Positions 15,845 to 25,153 of a stretch of 64,000 bases of DNA are shown here, piece after piece. Position 1 is the first letter of the stretch. Each line of letters begins with the position of its first letter. A program made the position numbers and the translations under genes. A model generated the notes under the pieces. That model was given only the letters and a program-made list of their open reading frames with translations. It was not told where the DNA came from and made no database searches. This stretch comes from Gastranaerophilus sp045639085 (GTDB lineage: Bacteria; Cyanobacteriota; Vampirovibrionia; Gastranaerophilales; Gastranaerophilaceae): assembly GCA_045639085.1 (NCBI GenBank), contig JAZUCM010000102.1, positions 1 through 64,000 of the forward strand, read 5' to 3'.

Positions 15845-18670
15845 CTAATTAATCCTTATTCCATTAACTGCGTCGCGGCATTCATCGCAGATTCCGTCTG
15901 AACCCAGAGGGCGGAATTTCCAGCAGCGGTCGCATTTCTTACCTTCTGCGGCCGTTACCCAAACTGTCAAGCCGTCTTCGGTGTGTTCGTTTAGAAACTC
16001 TGCCGGGGCAATTTCGCTCACGTGTGCTTGGGATGTGATGAAAATGTTGCACAATTCGGTTTCGTTTGTTTTTAACACGTTATTGTCTTCCGCTTTTAGC
16101 CAAACTGCAACTTCCAATGAGCTTCCGACTTTTTTGTCTGCACGAAGCGGTTCGATTGCGCGGGTTACGACTTCGCGTGCTTTTAAGATTTGAGTGAAGT
16201 CTTCTTCCAGTTGAGTGTTTGTCCATTTCGGATTAACTTCAACCCAGTTTGCAAGCAAGATACTTTCAAGTTCACCTTTTTGTGCCTCTGGGACGCTGAA
16301 CCACATGTCTTCCGCTTGGTGTGGCATAACCGGGGTGAGCATTCTGATTAGGCATTGAGAGATTTCAAAGAGAACTGTTTGGCAGGCACGGCGTGAAAGC
16401 GATTTTTTGCCTGCGGTGTAGAGTCTGTCTTTTACTATATCAAGGTAAAATGAGCTCAAATCCACTGCCGCAAAGTTTTGAAGGGTTTGGAAATATTTGT
16501 AAAATTCGTAATTTTCAAAACTTTCTGTAACGTCAGCGATGACTTTGTTAAGTTTGTGGAGTGCAAATTTGTCGATATTTTTAAGGTTTTCGTATTCGAC
16601 GTAATCTACAGCCGGATCAAAATCGTAGATGTTTCCAAGTAAAAATCTCACGGTGTTGCGAGTTTTCTTGAAAATTTCGACGAGTTGTTTGATTATGTTG
16701 TCGCCGATTTTGGTGTCGTTTCTGTAGTCAACAGAAGCGGCCCAAAGTCTTAGGATATCTGCACCGTAGACGCTGATTACTTCTTGTGGAGTTACTACGT
16801 TTCCGATTGATTTGGACATTTTTTTGCCTTCGCCGTCCATAACGAAACCGTGGGTTAAAACGGATTTGTATGGCGAGATTCCTTGGGTCGCGATGGATGT
16901 TAAAAGTGATGATTGGAACCAGCCTCTGTGTTGATCTGAGCCTTCCAGGTACATATCAACAGGTGTGTGACCGAGTTGTTCAGCGCGTTTTTCGACGACT
17001 GCTCTCCAGGTGATACCGGAATCAAACCAAACGTCCATAATGTCGCTTTCTTTTGTGATGTGAACGCTGCCGCATTTAGGGCATTTAAAGCCTTGTGGTA
17101 AGAGTTCTGCGGTTGAACGTTTCACCCAAGCGTCTGAAGATTCTTTTTCGAATATTTTTGCGACGTTTTCGATAGTTTCGTCTGTAACGATAGATTCGCC
17201 GCAGTCTTCGCAGTAGAAAACAGGGATTGGGACGCCCCATGCGCGTTGGCGGGAAATACACCAATCAGAACGATTTTCAACCATGTTTGAGATACGGGAT
17301 TCGCCACTTGCCGGAATCCATTTTACTCCTTTTATGGCATCCAACGTTGCGTCTCTGAATTTATCAACTTTAACAAACCATTGAGGTGTTGCGCGATAAA
17401 TTACAGGTTTTTTACATCTCCAGCAGTGCGGGTAGCTGTGTTGAATGTCTTGTTGTGCAAGAAGAGCCCCGCAGGCAGCGAGTTTTTCTATTACGATAGC
17501 GTTGCCTTTGTAATATGGAACGCCGATTAAGTCTTCATCTTGAACGCTTTCTGTCCAAACTCCTTTGCTATCAAGAGGTGAAAATACTTCGATACCGTAT
17601 TTGCATCCAACTTCGTAGTCTTCTAAACCGTGGCCAGGAGCTGTGTGAACAGAACCCGTACCGGCATCAAGAGTTACGTGTTCCCCTAAAATAATAGGTG
17701 ATTTTCTGTCAACGAGCGGGTGCTTTGTGTTCAAAAGTTCTAACTCTGTGCCTGTGCAAGAACCGATTACGTTGATGTCGGACTCTTCCCACTCAACGTC
17801 TTTCAAGAATGCGCCCAGTAATCCTTGCGCAATAACGTAAACTTCGCCTTTGTGTTCAAAGAATGTGTATTCAAACCTTGGGTGCATACTGATTGCCATA
17901 TTTGACGGGATTGTCCAAGGTGTTGTCGTCCAGATTACGGCGTAAATGGAATTGTTTTTTGTGCCGATAAGTTTTTGGATTTTTTCAGTTGCATCGTTGT
18001 CAAATTTAAATCTTACATAAATTGACGTTGATGTATGATCTGCGTATTCAACTTCAGCTTCAGCAAGAGCGGTTTCGCAAGATGCGCACCAATAGACTGG
18101 TTTTAGGCCTTTTTCAACGTAACCTTTTTTAAACATTTCGCCGAAAACTCTGATTTGTTCAGCTTCGAATTCAGGGTTAATTGTTAAATAAGGATGTTCC
18201 CAATCGCCCCAAACACCAAGTCTTTTGAACTCTTTTTCCTGGCCTTTAAGGTTTTTGTGTGCAAATTCTCTGCATTTTTCGCGTAGTTCTGCGGGAGTAA
18301 GGGCTTCACGGCCGCCTTTGATGTTTTTTACTACGGCGTTTTCAATTGGCAATCCGTGTGCATCGTAGCCCGGAACGTATGGTGCGTAAAATCCGTTCAT
18401 TGATTTGTAACGAATTAAAATATCTTTGAGAATTTTGTTTAAAGCGTGGCCGATGTGAATTTTATCGGAGCTTAAATATGGCGGCCCGTCGTGTAAAATA
18501 AACGAATTCGTTTTGTCGCGGTTGGCCAAATTTTTCTCGTAAATGTTGTTTTCTTCCCAGAAATTTTGGATTTCTACTTCTCTTACTGCGGCATTAGCGC
18601 GCATTGCCAGAGTTGTTTGTGGAAGGTTTAATGATTCTTTGTAATCTGTTTTTGTTGCTTCGTTACTCAT
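15845..18670 (-). CDS. ileS: Isoleucyl-tRNA synthetase
   Basis: IleRS charges tRNA-Ile. The 941-residue protein has the class I HIGH motif (DKIHIGHALNK near residue 70), an editing domain in the middle, KMSKSIGN near 610, and a C-terminal zinc motif CDRCWKFRPLGSDGICDEC. This is the normal bacterial layout. The ATG has a GAGGGA ribosome site, and the gene starts 10 bp after the end of the symporter gene, so the two are probably co-transcribed. Confidence 0.97.
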   Translation of the reverse strand: MSNEATKTDYKESLNLPQTTLAMRANAAVREVEIQNFWEENNIYEKNLANRDKTNSFILHDGPPYLSSDKIHIGHALNKILKDILIRYKSMNGFYAPYVPGYDAHGLPIENAVVKNIKGGREALTPAELREKCREFAHKNLKGQEKEFKRLGVWGDWEHPYLTINPEFEAEQIRVFGEMFKKGYVEKGLKPVYWCASCETALAEAEVEYADHTSTSIYVRFKFDNDATEKIQKLIGTKNNSIYAVIWTTTPWTIPSNMAISMHPRFEYTFFEHKGEVYVIAQGLLGAFLKDVEWEESDINVIGSCTGTELELLNTKHPLVDRKSPIILGEHVTLDAGTGSVHTAPGHGLEDYEVGCKYGIEVFSPLDSKGVWTESVQDEDLIGVPYYKGNAIVIEKLAACGALLAQQDIQHSYPHCWRCKKPVIYRATPQWFVKVDKFRDATLDAIKGVKWIPASGESRISNMVENRSDWCISRQRAWGVPIPVFYCEDCGESIVTDETIENVAKIFEKESSDAWVKRSTAELLPQGFKCPKCGSVHITKESDIMDVWFDSGITWRAVVEKRAEQLGHTPVDMYLEGSDQHRGWFQSSLLTSIATQGISPYKSVLTHGFVMDGEGKKMSKSIGNVVTPQEVISVYGADILRLWAASVDYRNDTKIGDNIIKQLVEIFKKTRNTVRFLLGNIYDFDPAVDYVEYENLKNIDKFALHKLNKVIADVTESFENYEFYKYFQTLQNFAAVDLSSFYLDIVKDRLYTAGKKSLSRRACQTVLFEISQCLIRMLTPVMPHQAEDMWFSVPEAQKGELESILLANWVEVNPKWTNTQLEEDFTQILKAREVVTRAIEPLRADKKVGSSLEVAVWLKAEDNNVLKTNETELCNIFITSQAHVSEIAPAEFLNEHTEDGLTVWVTAAEGKKCDRCWKFRPLGSDGICDECRDAVNGIRIN

Positions 18671-18680
18671 ATTATTCCCT

Positions 18681-19931
18681 CTATTCGTTATTTTGTTGTT
18701 CTATATAATTATTCATTTTATCATAATCAAACTGATTTTCCCAGCGTGCAATTACGACGGTTGCAATGCAGTTTCCTATAAGGTTTACGGTTGTTCTTCC
18801 CATATCGAGAATTTGGTCTATGCCAAGAAGGATTGCTACGCCTAAAATTGGAATGTTAAAGCTTGCCAGTGTTCCGGCGAGAACGATTAAGGATACCCGT
18901 GGAACGCCTGCGACGCCTTTGCTCGTAAGCATTAGGGCCAGCATTATTATGATTTGTTGTTCAATTGATAAATTTATCCCGGCGATTTGCGCAGAAAATA
19001 AAACTCCGACCGCCAGATACAGTGTGCTGCCATCAAGGTTAAAAGTGTAGCCGGTAGGCATTACAAATCCGACGATGTTTTTAGGTACACCAAAGTTTTC
19101 CATTATTTCGATGGCTTTTGGAAACGCAGCTTCGGAACTCGCGGTTGAAAACGCCAGTAATGCGGGTTCTTCCAACGCTCTAATGAGCGCCCTGAAAGAT
19201 ATTTTTGCTATTTTGCAAGCGATAATCAAAACTAAAATTACAAAAATTGCAAGTGCTGCGTAAAGTGTTAAAATTACTTTTAAATAGCCGCCCAGAACTT
19301 TTATTCCGCTTGTGCCGATTGTGTAGGAAATTGCGCCAAAGATACCTATTGGGGCAAAATACATTACGTATTCGGTGAATTTAAACATTATTTTACTCAA
19401 TGATTTAAGCACGTCTAAAACAGGTTCTGCGGCTTTTCCGACGGTACAAATTGCGAGTGCAAAAATTATTGAAAATACTACAATTTGTAATAAATTTCCC
19501 GTTGCCATAGCGTCAACAATACTTGTAGGGAAAATATTTATTACCATATCGTGAATTGATGTATGTGCGTCAGTTGAGGCCATTATTCCGGCAGTTTTTA
19601 AGTTTGAGAGAGTTGTGCCGTGTGAGAACCCGACGCCAGGTTGGAACAAATTCCCTGCGATTAATCCTATAAAAAGTGCCAGCGTTGTCACTATTTCAAA
19701 GTAAATGAGAGTTTTAATCCCGATTTTGCCAAGTTGTTTAACGCTTCCGTGCCCGGCTATTCCGACCACTAAAGTGGCAAAAAGTAGTGGTGCAATAATC
19801 ATTTTAACCATTCTTAGGAAAATCGTTGCGAACGGTTGCATTTTTACGGCCCATTCGGGCGCAATACATCCAAAAACGATACCTAAAATAAGGGCTAAAA
19901 ATATTAAAAAAGTTAATTTGCTATGTTTCAA
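18681..19931 (-). CDS. Dicarboxylate/amino acid:cation symporter
   Basis: The 416-residue protein belongs to the GltP/GltT/DctA (DAACS) family of Na+- or H+-coupled carriers for glutamate, aspartate or C4-dicarboxylates in the inner membrane. Visible family features are eight or more membrane segments, the serine-rich re-entrant loop AFSTASSEAAFP and the binding-site region PTGYTFNLDGSTLYLA with GVAGVPRVSLIVLAG. It begins with TTG, with AGAGAGGTG upstream. The substrate cannot be decided by eye. It leads a two-gene unit with ileS. Confidence 0.93.
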   Translation of the reverse strand: MKHSKLTFLIFLALILGIVFGCIAPEWAVKMQPFATIFLRMVKMIIAPLLFATLVVGIAGHGSVKQLGKIGIKTLIYFEIVTTLALFIGLIAGNLFQPGVGFSHGTTLSNLKTAGIMASTDAHTSIHDMVINIFPTSIVDAMATGNLLQIVVFSIIFALAICTVGKAAEPVLDVLKSLSKIMFKFTEYVMYFAPIGIFGAISYTIGTSGIKVLGGYLKVILTLYAALAIFVILVLIIACKIAKISFRALIRALEEPALLAFSTASSEAAFPKAIEIMENFGVPKNIVGFVMPTGYTFNLDGSTLYLAVGVLFSAQIAGINLSIEQQIIIMLALMLTSKGVAGVPRVSLIVLAGTLASFNIPILGVAILLGIDQILDMGRTTVNLIGNCIATVVIARWENQFDYDKMNNYIEQQNNE

Positions 19932-19951
19932 TCTAAGGGCACCTCTCTTTG

Positions 19952-19979
19952 ATTATATTATAAACATGCGCTTTGGCAA
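19952..19979 (-). promoter_or_regulatory. Promoter of the symporter-ileS unit
   Basis: On the minus strand TTGCCA (19979-19974), a 16-bp spacer and TATAAT (19957-19952) lie about 20 bp before the TTG start of the symporter gene. Confidence 0.65.
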
Positions 19980-20107
19980 GTGTTACGCTGGCCTGTTCTT
20001 GCATTCGTGTCTGGCTGAGTGTGATTTTAATGTTTGATTTATGTTAATATTGTGAATTAAACATTTGGGTAATGTTTTTTATTTTGGGGTTTTGTATATT
20101 CTGAGAT

Positions 20108-20509
20108 ATGATACCTGATGATTTTTATGATAAATTAAATAAACCCGGAATTACGCCGTCAAAACAGGTTTTTCGTGGCGCGTGGAGTATTCTTTATGCA
20201 CTGTTGGCTGTTTCTTTTGTGTTGGTGTTGTTGTCGCCTAACACTTTTAATAAAATGATGGCGATTTTTCTGTTCTTGGTTCAGTTGATTTTGAACTTCA
20301 ATTGGGGATGCGTGTTTTTCGTTGAGCGAAAAATTAAAGAGGCGTTCTTTATTTGTCTGACGCTTTTGGTTTTGGTCGTTGCGATGACGGTGTTGTTTTT
20401 TAAACAATCAATATGGGCGGGAATTTTACAAATACCTTATTGTATTTGGTTAATCCTCGCCACATATTTGAATTATTTTATTATGAAAGAAAATCCAACA
20501 ATACGCTGA
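20108..20509 (+). CDS. tspO: TspO/MBR-family membrane protein
   Basis: The 133-residue protein has the family pattern: an N-terminal LNKPGITPSKQVFRGAWSILYALL, the FLVQLILNFNWGCVFF segment, and a final PYCIWLILATYLNYFI helix, for five membrane helices. TspO proteins bind tetrapyrroles or cholesterol and respond to light, oxygen or stress; the role here is unknown. A TATATT box at 20095-20100 ends 7 nt before the ATG and no Shine-Dalgarno is visible, so its mRNA may be leaderless. It converges with the nitroreductase gene, 19 bp away. Confidence 0.85.
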   Translation: MIPDDFYDKLNKPGITPSKQVFRGAWSILYALLAVSFVLVLLSPNTFNKMMAIFLFLVQLILNFNWGCVFFVERKIKEAFFICLTLLVLVVAMTVLFFKQSIWAGILQIPYCIWLILATYLNYFIMKENPTIR

Positions 20510-20528
20510 ATAAAACGCGCCAACTGAA

Positions 20529-21167
20529 TTAAAGTTTTTCGTAGAAAATTACTTCTTGGGCTTCTTTGCGGATTTTCTTTGTTTCGTGTGGTGTTTTTTC
20601 GTAGCCTAAAGTTAGGACAGTTAAAAGAATTTGTTTGTCGTTTAGATTTAGGCGTTCTTTGAGTTCTTTTATTACGTTTTCGTCGCCTTTAGTCATTTCG
20701 TTGGCGAGCGCTCCGATGATGCAACAACCGACGCCGGATTTTTCGGCTTGGAGTGTCATATAAGCGACAGCGTAGGTTAATTGTTCGATTGTGCGTGAAA
20801 GGGTTTCGACCTGACCGATTAAAGACGGATTAAGGGTAGGGTTGCTTAAATATGCCTCTTGGACCATTTGGTTGACGCCGGCTTTTTTCAATACTGCTGC
20901 AAAATTTTTCTTTTCCCAGGCTTGTGTGTCTGCAACGCAACCGATTACAACTTGCGCGCCAAGAATTTGTTTTTGTCCGCCAGAGGCCTTAAACAGTAAC
21001 TCTTTTGTTTTTTCGTCTTTTATTACGATGAACTTCCAAGGTTGAACGTTTACCCAAGAGGGTGCAAGACGACCGGCTTCAAGGATTTCGTTTAATGTTT
21101 CTTCCGAAATTGGTTTTTCGCTGTAACTTCTGACGCTTTTTCTCGTTTTGATTTCTTCCAGTAGCAT
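20529..21167 (-). CDS. Nitroreductase-family flavoprotein
   Basis: The 212-residue protein starts with the classic ETRKSVRSYSEKPI-type motif (IKTRKSVRSYSEKPISEETLNEILEAGRLAPSWVNVQPWKF). It has the C-terminal GYEKTP block of FMN-dependent nitroreductases. These enzymes reduce nitro compounds, quinones or flavins with NAD(P)H; the natural substrate is unknown. The start has an AGGAG ribosome site, 12 bp after the LCP gene on the same strand, so the two are likely co-transcribed. Confidence 0.92.
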   Translation of the reverse strand: MLLEEIKTRKSVRSYSEKPISEETLNEILEAGRLAPSWVNVQPWKFIVIKDEKTKELLFKASGGQKQILGAQVVIGCVADTQAWEKKNFAAVLKKAGVNQMVQEAYLSNPTLNPSLIGQVETLSRTIEQLTYAVAYMTLQAEKSGVGCCIIGALANEMTKGDENVIKELKERLNLNDKQILLTVLTLGYEKTPHETKKIRKEAQEVIFYEKL

Positions 21168-21179
21168 AATTTTAACTCC

Positions 21180-22535
21180 TTATTCTTCTGCAACAATTAT
21201 TGTAAAATCTGTACCCGCACAGTATAAATTTATTGGGTCGTAAACAAATTGAATTTTGTTTATATTTTCAGTTTTTTCGTTTAGACTGTTAAAATAATCG
21301 TTGGTAATTCTTTTTGAATGAGCGATGAATTGAGAGTGCGAGCGATTTACGACGTCAACACATTTTATCTCGATGTTGGAGGTTTTAAGTTCGTTTATTA
21401 ATTCTGTCGCTCTCGCTTTTTTGTCTTTTGCATACATTATGTTCGCCACGATTGGTGGTTCGTGTTCGCTGATTTTAAATTTATCTCTGTAAATTAACCT
21501 GTCAATAACTTCTTGAGTTTTTTCGGGGTCTAAAATCCAGTAACTAATGTAACCGCGTTGATTTGGTTGTCCCGGTAGGGTCGCGATTTCTGTTTTTGAA
21601 AGATCCATTTGGCGGATAAAATCTACGTATTGAGTCATTTCGGCGACACTAATATCCGTTTTTATGTATTCACGCGCGATTGAGATAAGTTCAGGGATTT
21701 TGGGTAGCGTTTTAGGATCTTGCAGGGTTTTTACCAGCGCTCTAACAAACCACTGTTGACGTTGAGTTCTGCCGATATCGCCCATCTGATCATGCCGGAA
21801 GCGCAGGTATTCAATAGCTTTTTGCCCGCTGAGTTTTTGCATACCTTTGTCGAAATTAATTGTTAAATGGGCTGTTCTGTCCCGGTAGTGCATAGGTTTT
21901 TCGATGTACACATCAACGCCGCCAAGAGCATCTACAAGCGCTTTTACAATTCCTTCGTGCACCAAAACGTATTTATGGACTTTTATTCCTAATGTTTTTT
22001 CTATGGTTTTTTTTGTCATTTCTACGCCCCCGATGGCGTGAGCTGAATTTATTTTATTAATCCCTTTGTTGCCCGCAAGGAAAACCTTGCTGTCGCGAGG
22101 AATAGAAATTGCGTTTACGGACTTTGTTTTCGGGTCGAAGTTTGCCAGAATTATTGTGTCGGTTCTGGTGCCGGCCCACATGTCCTTGACTTCCGGGTTA
22201 TCGTCTACCCCTAAAATCAGGACATTATGGCGCTTTAGTCCAAATGGCGCCGGAAAACTCGCCCTTTGTTTTTCTTCGTTAGAAAACATTGTACTGAAGG
22301 CTGTTTTTAGCTTTGAATCTTCTCCGAAAATTCGGGCGAAAAAGCTTTCAGTGTCAAATGAAATCAAGGTTCCTAAAAGAACGACAAAAAATATTAAAAC
22401 GGAAATTATAACGACGCGTTTCAGCCGGTAAGCTTCATTTTCTTCTTGTTCGCGGTGGTAAATTTCTTCGTTTAAAAAAGTTCTGCTATAGTCGACTTTG
22501 TATATTTTATTAGAATTTTCGCTATTATTTTTCAT
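21180..22535 (-). CDS. LytR-CpsA-Psr (LCP) family protein
   Basis: The 451-residue protein has a cytoplasmic N-terminus, one membrane segment (about residues 45-65) and an extracytoplasmic LCP domain (about 100-310). LCP blocks include LILGVDDN, TRTDTIILANFDPK, ISIPRDSKVF, NKINSAHAIGG and YLRFRHDQMGDIGRTQRQQ. The last part (about 355-450) resembles the LytR_C domain. LCP enzymes move lipid-linked glycopolymers onto peptidoglycan; in cyanobacteria-like double-membrane cells they may attach wall polysaccharide. Confidence 0.92.
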   Translation of the reverse strand: MKNNSENSNKIYKVDYSRTFLNEEIYHREQEENEAYRLKRVVIISVLIFFVVLLGTLISFDTESFFARIFGEDSKLKTAFSTMFSNEEKQRASFPAPFGLKRHNVLILGVDDNPEVKDMWAGTRTDTIILANFDPKTKSVNAISIPRDSKVFLAGNKGINKINSAHAIGGVEMTKKTIEKTLGIKVHKYVLVHEGIVKALVDALGGVDVYIEKPMHYRDRTAHLTINFDKGMQKLSGQKAIEYLRFRHDQMGDIGRTQRQQWFVRALVKTLQDPKTLPKIPELISIAREYIKTDISVAEMTQYVDFIRQMDLSKTEIATLPGQPNQRGYISYWILDPEKTQEVIDRLIYRDKFKISEHEPPIVANIMYAKDKKARATELINELKTSNIEIKCVDVVNRSHSQFIAHSKRITNDYFNSLNEKTENINKIQFVYDPINLYCAGTDFTIIVAEE

Positions 22536-22567
22536 TAATATAAAACCCTGTGACTTCTTCTTGATAG

Positions 22568-23935
22568 TTATGCGACGTGCGAAATAAGGAAGGTTGAAAC
22601 GAGTCCGAAGTAAATTGCCAATCCTAAAACGTCGATTGTTGTTGCGATAATTGGGCCGGACGCGATTGCCGGATCAATGTTCATTGATTTAAGTGCAAAC
22701 GGAGTGAATGTACCGATTACGGTTGCCATTGTCATGTTAATTACCATTGCAACACCTACTATAATACCTAATTCGATATTGTGTTGCCACCCCCAAGTGG
22801 TTAATGTTACAAGAATTCCGAAAATTGTTCCAATCATAAGGCCTACGCCCATTTCTCTGAAAATATGATAAACCGCAGAGTTAAGCGTGACTTGGCCCGT
22901 TGAAAGTCCGCGCACCATAAGTGTAATACTTTGGGTCCCGATGTTCCCGCCAAGACCGGCCAAAAGTGGCATAAATATTGCAATAACCGGCAAGGCCGCC
23001 AGTGTAGCGTTGAAGTGGTTTGCAACATTTACCGCAAGAAATTCACCAATTAGAGTGATAAATAACCAAGGCAATCTCGCAATGATAGCGTTTAAAACAT
23101 TACCTGATAAAATCTGGTCTTCGTCGACGATTTCGGTCGAAATACCTGATGATTGGTAGATTTCTTCGGTTGTTTCTTCTTCAAACAAATCGTGTACGTC
23201 ATCCCAAGTGACCATACCTTTTAGTCTGTTATATAAGTCAACAACAGGAAGTGCGTTATATTGGTATTTTAAAAACTCGTCAACTATGTAGTCGCTGTAA
23301 TCATCTACGTGAAGTTTTACAATATCTCTTATCATAATATCGGCAACGGACTGTTGGGATGGAGTTGTAAGCAATTTTCTTAATGAAACAACGCCCAAAA
23401 GGTGGTTTTGTTTGTCCACAACATAGACGTAATAGAGTTCCATATTGTCTTTTTCTGCTTTAGTACGGATGGTGTTTAAGACATCGGCAACGGTCATGTC
23501 AAAAGTTACTGTCAACACTATTGGGTTCATAATCCCGCCGGCCGTGTCTTCGTTGTAGGTCAACAGTTCGCGGACTTCTTGTGAAAATTTATGAGGAAGT
23601 TTATCCAAATACGTTTCACTCTCATCTTCTTCCATATCGCCCAAAACGTCGGCCGCGGCGTCGTGAGGAAGTCTCGTGATGATTTTTGAGGCTACTTCTT
23701 CGTCAAGTTCGCCCAGTAATTCCACTTGCAACTGTGGGGATAAATATTCGATTAAATCAGCCGCTTTTTCCAAGCTAAGCAGTTTGAAGCACTGTAGGCG
23801 TTCTTCAAACTTCATCTGTGTAAAAATGTCGGCCAAATCCGCTTCGTGATAGCTGTCCAGCTCTTCACGTAAACATTCCACGGACTCGTCCGCAATTATT
23901 TCTCGTAATCTGTCTATAATGTTTGGAATATTCAT
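22568..23935 (-). CDS. mgtE: Magnesium transporter MgtE
   Basis: MgtE is a Mg2+-gated Mg2+ channel. The 455-residue protein contains the N-terminal superhelical domain (MHDAAADVLGDMEEDE-like, seen as RLPHDAAADVLGDM), two CBS domains (about 145-260), and five C-terminal helices with GLGGNIGTQSITLMVRGLSTG. I start it at 23935, MNIPNIIDRLREI. There is no ribosome site, but a TATAAT box ends 7 nt upstream, so the mRNA may be leaderless; this also argues against the longer open frame. It is followed by the LCP gene, 32 bp away. Confidence 0.94.
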   Translation of the reverse strand: MNIPNIIDRLREIIADESVECLREELDSYHEADLADIFTQMKFEERLQCFKLLSLEKAADLIEYLSPQLQVELLGELDEEVASKIITRLPHDAAADVLGDMEEDESETYLDKLPHKFSQEVRELLTYNEDTAGGIMNPIVLTVTFDMTVADVLNTIRTKAEKDNMELYYVYVVDKQNHLLGVVSLRKLLTTPSQQSVADIMIRDIVKLHVDDYSDYIVDEFLKYQYNALPVVDLYNRLKGMVTWDDVHDLFEEETTEEIYQSSGISTEIVDEDQILSGNVLNAIIARLPWLFITLIGEFLAVNVANHFNATLAALPVIAIFMPLLAGLGGNIGTQSITLMVRGLSTGQVTLNSAVYHIFREMGVGLMIGTIFGILVTLTTWGWQHNIELGIIVGVAMVINMTMATVIGTFTPFALKSMNIDPAIASGPIIATTIDVLGLAIYFGLVSTFLISHVA

Positions 23936-23942
23936 TAATAAA

Positions 23943-23971
23943 ATTATATTACAAAAATGCAGATTTTGAAA
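23943..23971 (-). promoter_or_regulatory. Predicted leaderless promoter of mgtE
   Basis: On the minus strand TTTCAA (23971-23966), a 17-bp spacer and TATAAT (23948-23943) end 7 nt before the mgtE ATG. Confidence 0.55.
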
Positions 23972-23991
23972 GTCAAAATTTAACACATAAA

Positions 23992-24222
23992 AAAAGCGTA
24001 TTCGGGGGGGGTGAATACGCTTTTAAGAAAGGAGGCGGAAACCAATTTCTTGGCTCCCGATATGAAAAAATTGCAAATCTGCTGGAGGAAGCGTCCAGTT
24101 CAACAGACTTACTCTATCATTATAACATGTTATGGTGTAATGTGCAAGCTGTATGCGGGTTTGTTCCTACGCTTGTAGAAGTTGATTTGGCTAAAACCCT
24201 TGATAACATTAGTAATATTTAA
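23992..24222 (+). other. Hairpin with G-run plus an ORF lacking a start codon
   Basis: AAAAGCGTATTC (23992-24003) pairs with GAATACGCTTTT (24013-24024) around a loop containing eight G. A very strong ribosome-site sequence, AAGAAAGGAGG, follows at about 24025. Downstream, one frame encodes a protein-like, helical stretch (RYEKIANLLEEAS, then YHYNMLWCNVQAV and VEVDLAKTLDNISNI) ending at 24222, but it has no ATG, GTG or TTG at a sensible distance. The G-run could hide a frameshift or sequence error. The rest of 24223-24310 holds only the next promoter. Confidence 0.35.
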
Positions 24223-24281
24223 CTTTATATTTTGTTACAATTTGACTTTGTTTGAGTTTTATATTCTACCGGGACTTGATT

Positions 24282-24309
24282 TTGGCTAAATTTTTCGTTA
24301 AAGTATAGT
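24282..24309 (+). promoter_or_regulatory. Promoter-like boxes before the binding-protein gene
   Basis: TTGGCT (24282-24287), a 16-bp spacer and TATAGT (24304-24309) are well spaced but end 1 nt before the ATG, which would place the transcript start inside the gene. Either the real promoter is elsewhere or the start of transcription is unusual. Confidence 0.35.
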
Positions 24310-24310
24310 T

Positions 24311-25093
24311 ATGATTAGAAATTTATTGGTTATTTTATCGTTATTTATGTTGTTATTGACTGGGTGTGGTAAAAAAGAAGAACCATTGCCAGACGATTTG
24401 CAAGTCATAAAAGAGCGTGACAAGTTGGTGGTGGGCGTTCGTGATGATACAAAACCGTTCGGCTACCTTGATAAAGATGGAAATCTAACCGGATTTGATA
24501 TTGAGTTGGCCAAAATGATGGCTGAGCATATTTTGGGCGATTCTTCTAAAATTGAGTTTGTGGTTGTCAGTGCGGACGATAGAATTTTGTTACTCAATAC
24601 ACAAAAAATTGATATGCTTGTCGCTACTATGACGATTACTCAACAGCGTTTACGTGTGGTTGATTTTTCTGAAACCTATTATGTTGCAGGGCAAGCGGTC
24701 ATGGTCAAGGCAAAATCACCGTATACTACGTTTAACGAGCTTGCAGACAAACGTTTAGTTGTTGTTTATGGAACAACCGGGGAAAAATCTTTGCGTCATA
24801 TTTATCCGACTGCAAAAATTATTGGTTTTAAAACGTATTCAGAAGCATTTGAGGCATTGAAAAATGACGATGCGGATGCCATTGTTGCGGATGATACGGT
24901 GCTTTTAGGCTATGCATTGGATGATAAGTCCGTGCGCCTTTTGTCTAAGCGTTATTCGAGAGAACCTTATGCAATTGCGTTTAGGCAAGGTGCTCAGTCT
25001 CAATCTTTGCAGATGGTCGTGAATGAATACCTTAATTTCCTTCTTTCTACGGGTAAGTTGAAAAAATTGGCGCAAAAATATAAATTATTGTAA
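24311..25093 (+). CDS. Amino-acid-binding lipoprotein (SBP family 3)
   Basis: The 260-residue protein has a lipoprotein signal (MIRNLLVILSLFMLLLTGC, lipobox Cys at 19) and a periplasmic binding fold of the GlnH/ArtJ type: LVVGVRDDTKPFGYLDKDGNLTG, GFDIELAKMMAE and later DADAIVADD. It would capture a polar amino acid for an ABC importer. No permease or ATPase genes are adjacent, so it is an orphan or works with a transporter encoded elsewhere. Confidence 0.88.
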   Translation: MIRNLLVILSLFMLLLTGCGKKEEPLPDDLQVIKERDKLVVGVRDDTKPFGYLDKDGNLTGFDIELAKMMAEHILGDSSKIEFVVVSADDRILLLNTQKIDMLVATMTITQQRLRVVDFSETYYVAGQAVMVKAKSPYTTFNELADKRLVVVYGTTGEKSLRHIYPTAKIIGFKTYSEAFEALKNDDADAIVADDTVLLGYALDDKSVRLLSKRYSREPYAIAFRQGAQSQSLQMVVNEYLNFLLSTGKLKKLAQKYKLL

Positions 25094-25153
25094 TGTTTTG
25101 TAATATTATTTTATATTCGCGCAAATTAAATTTTGTTTCGACTTAAAAAGTGT

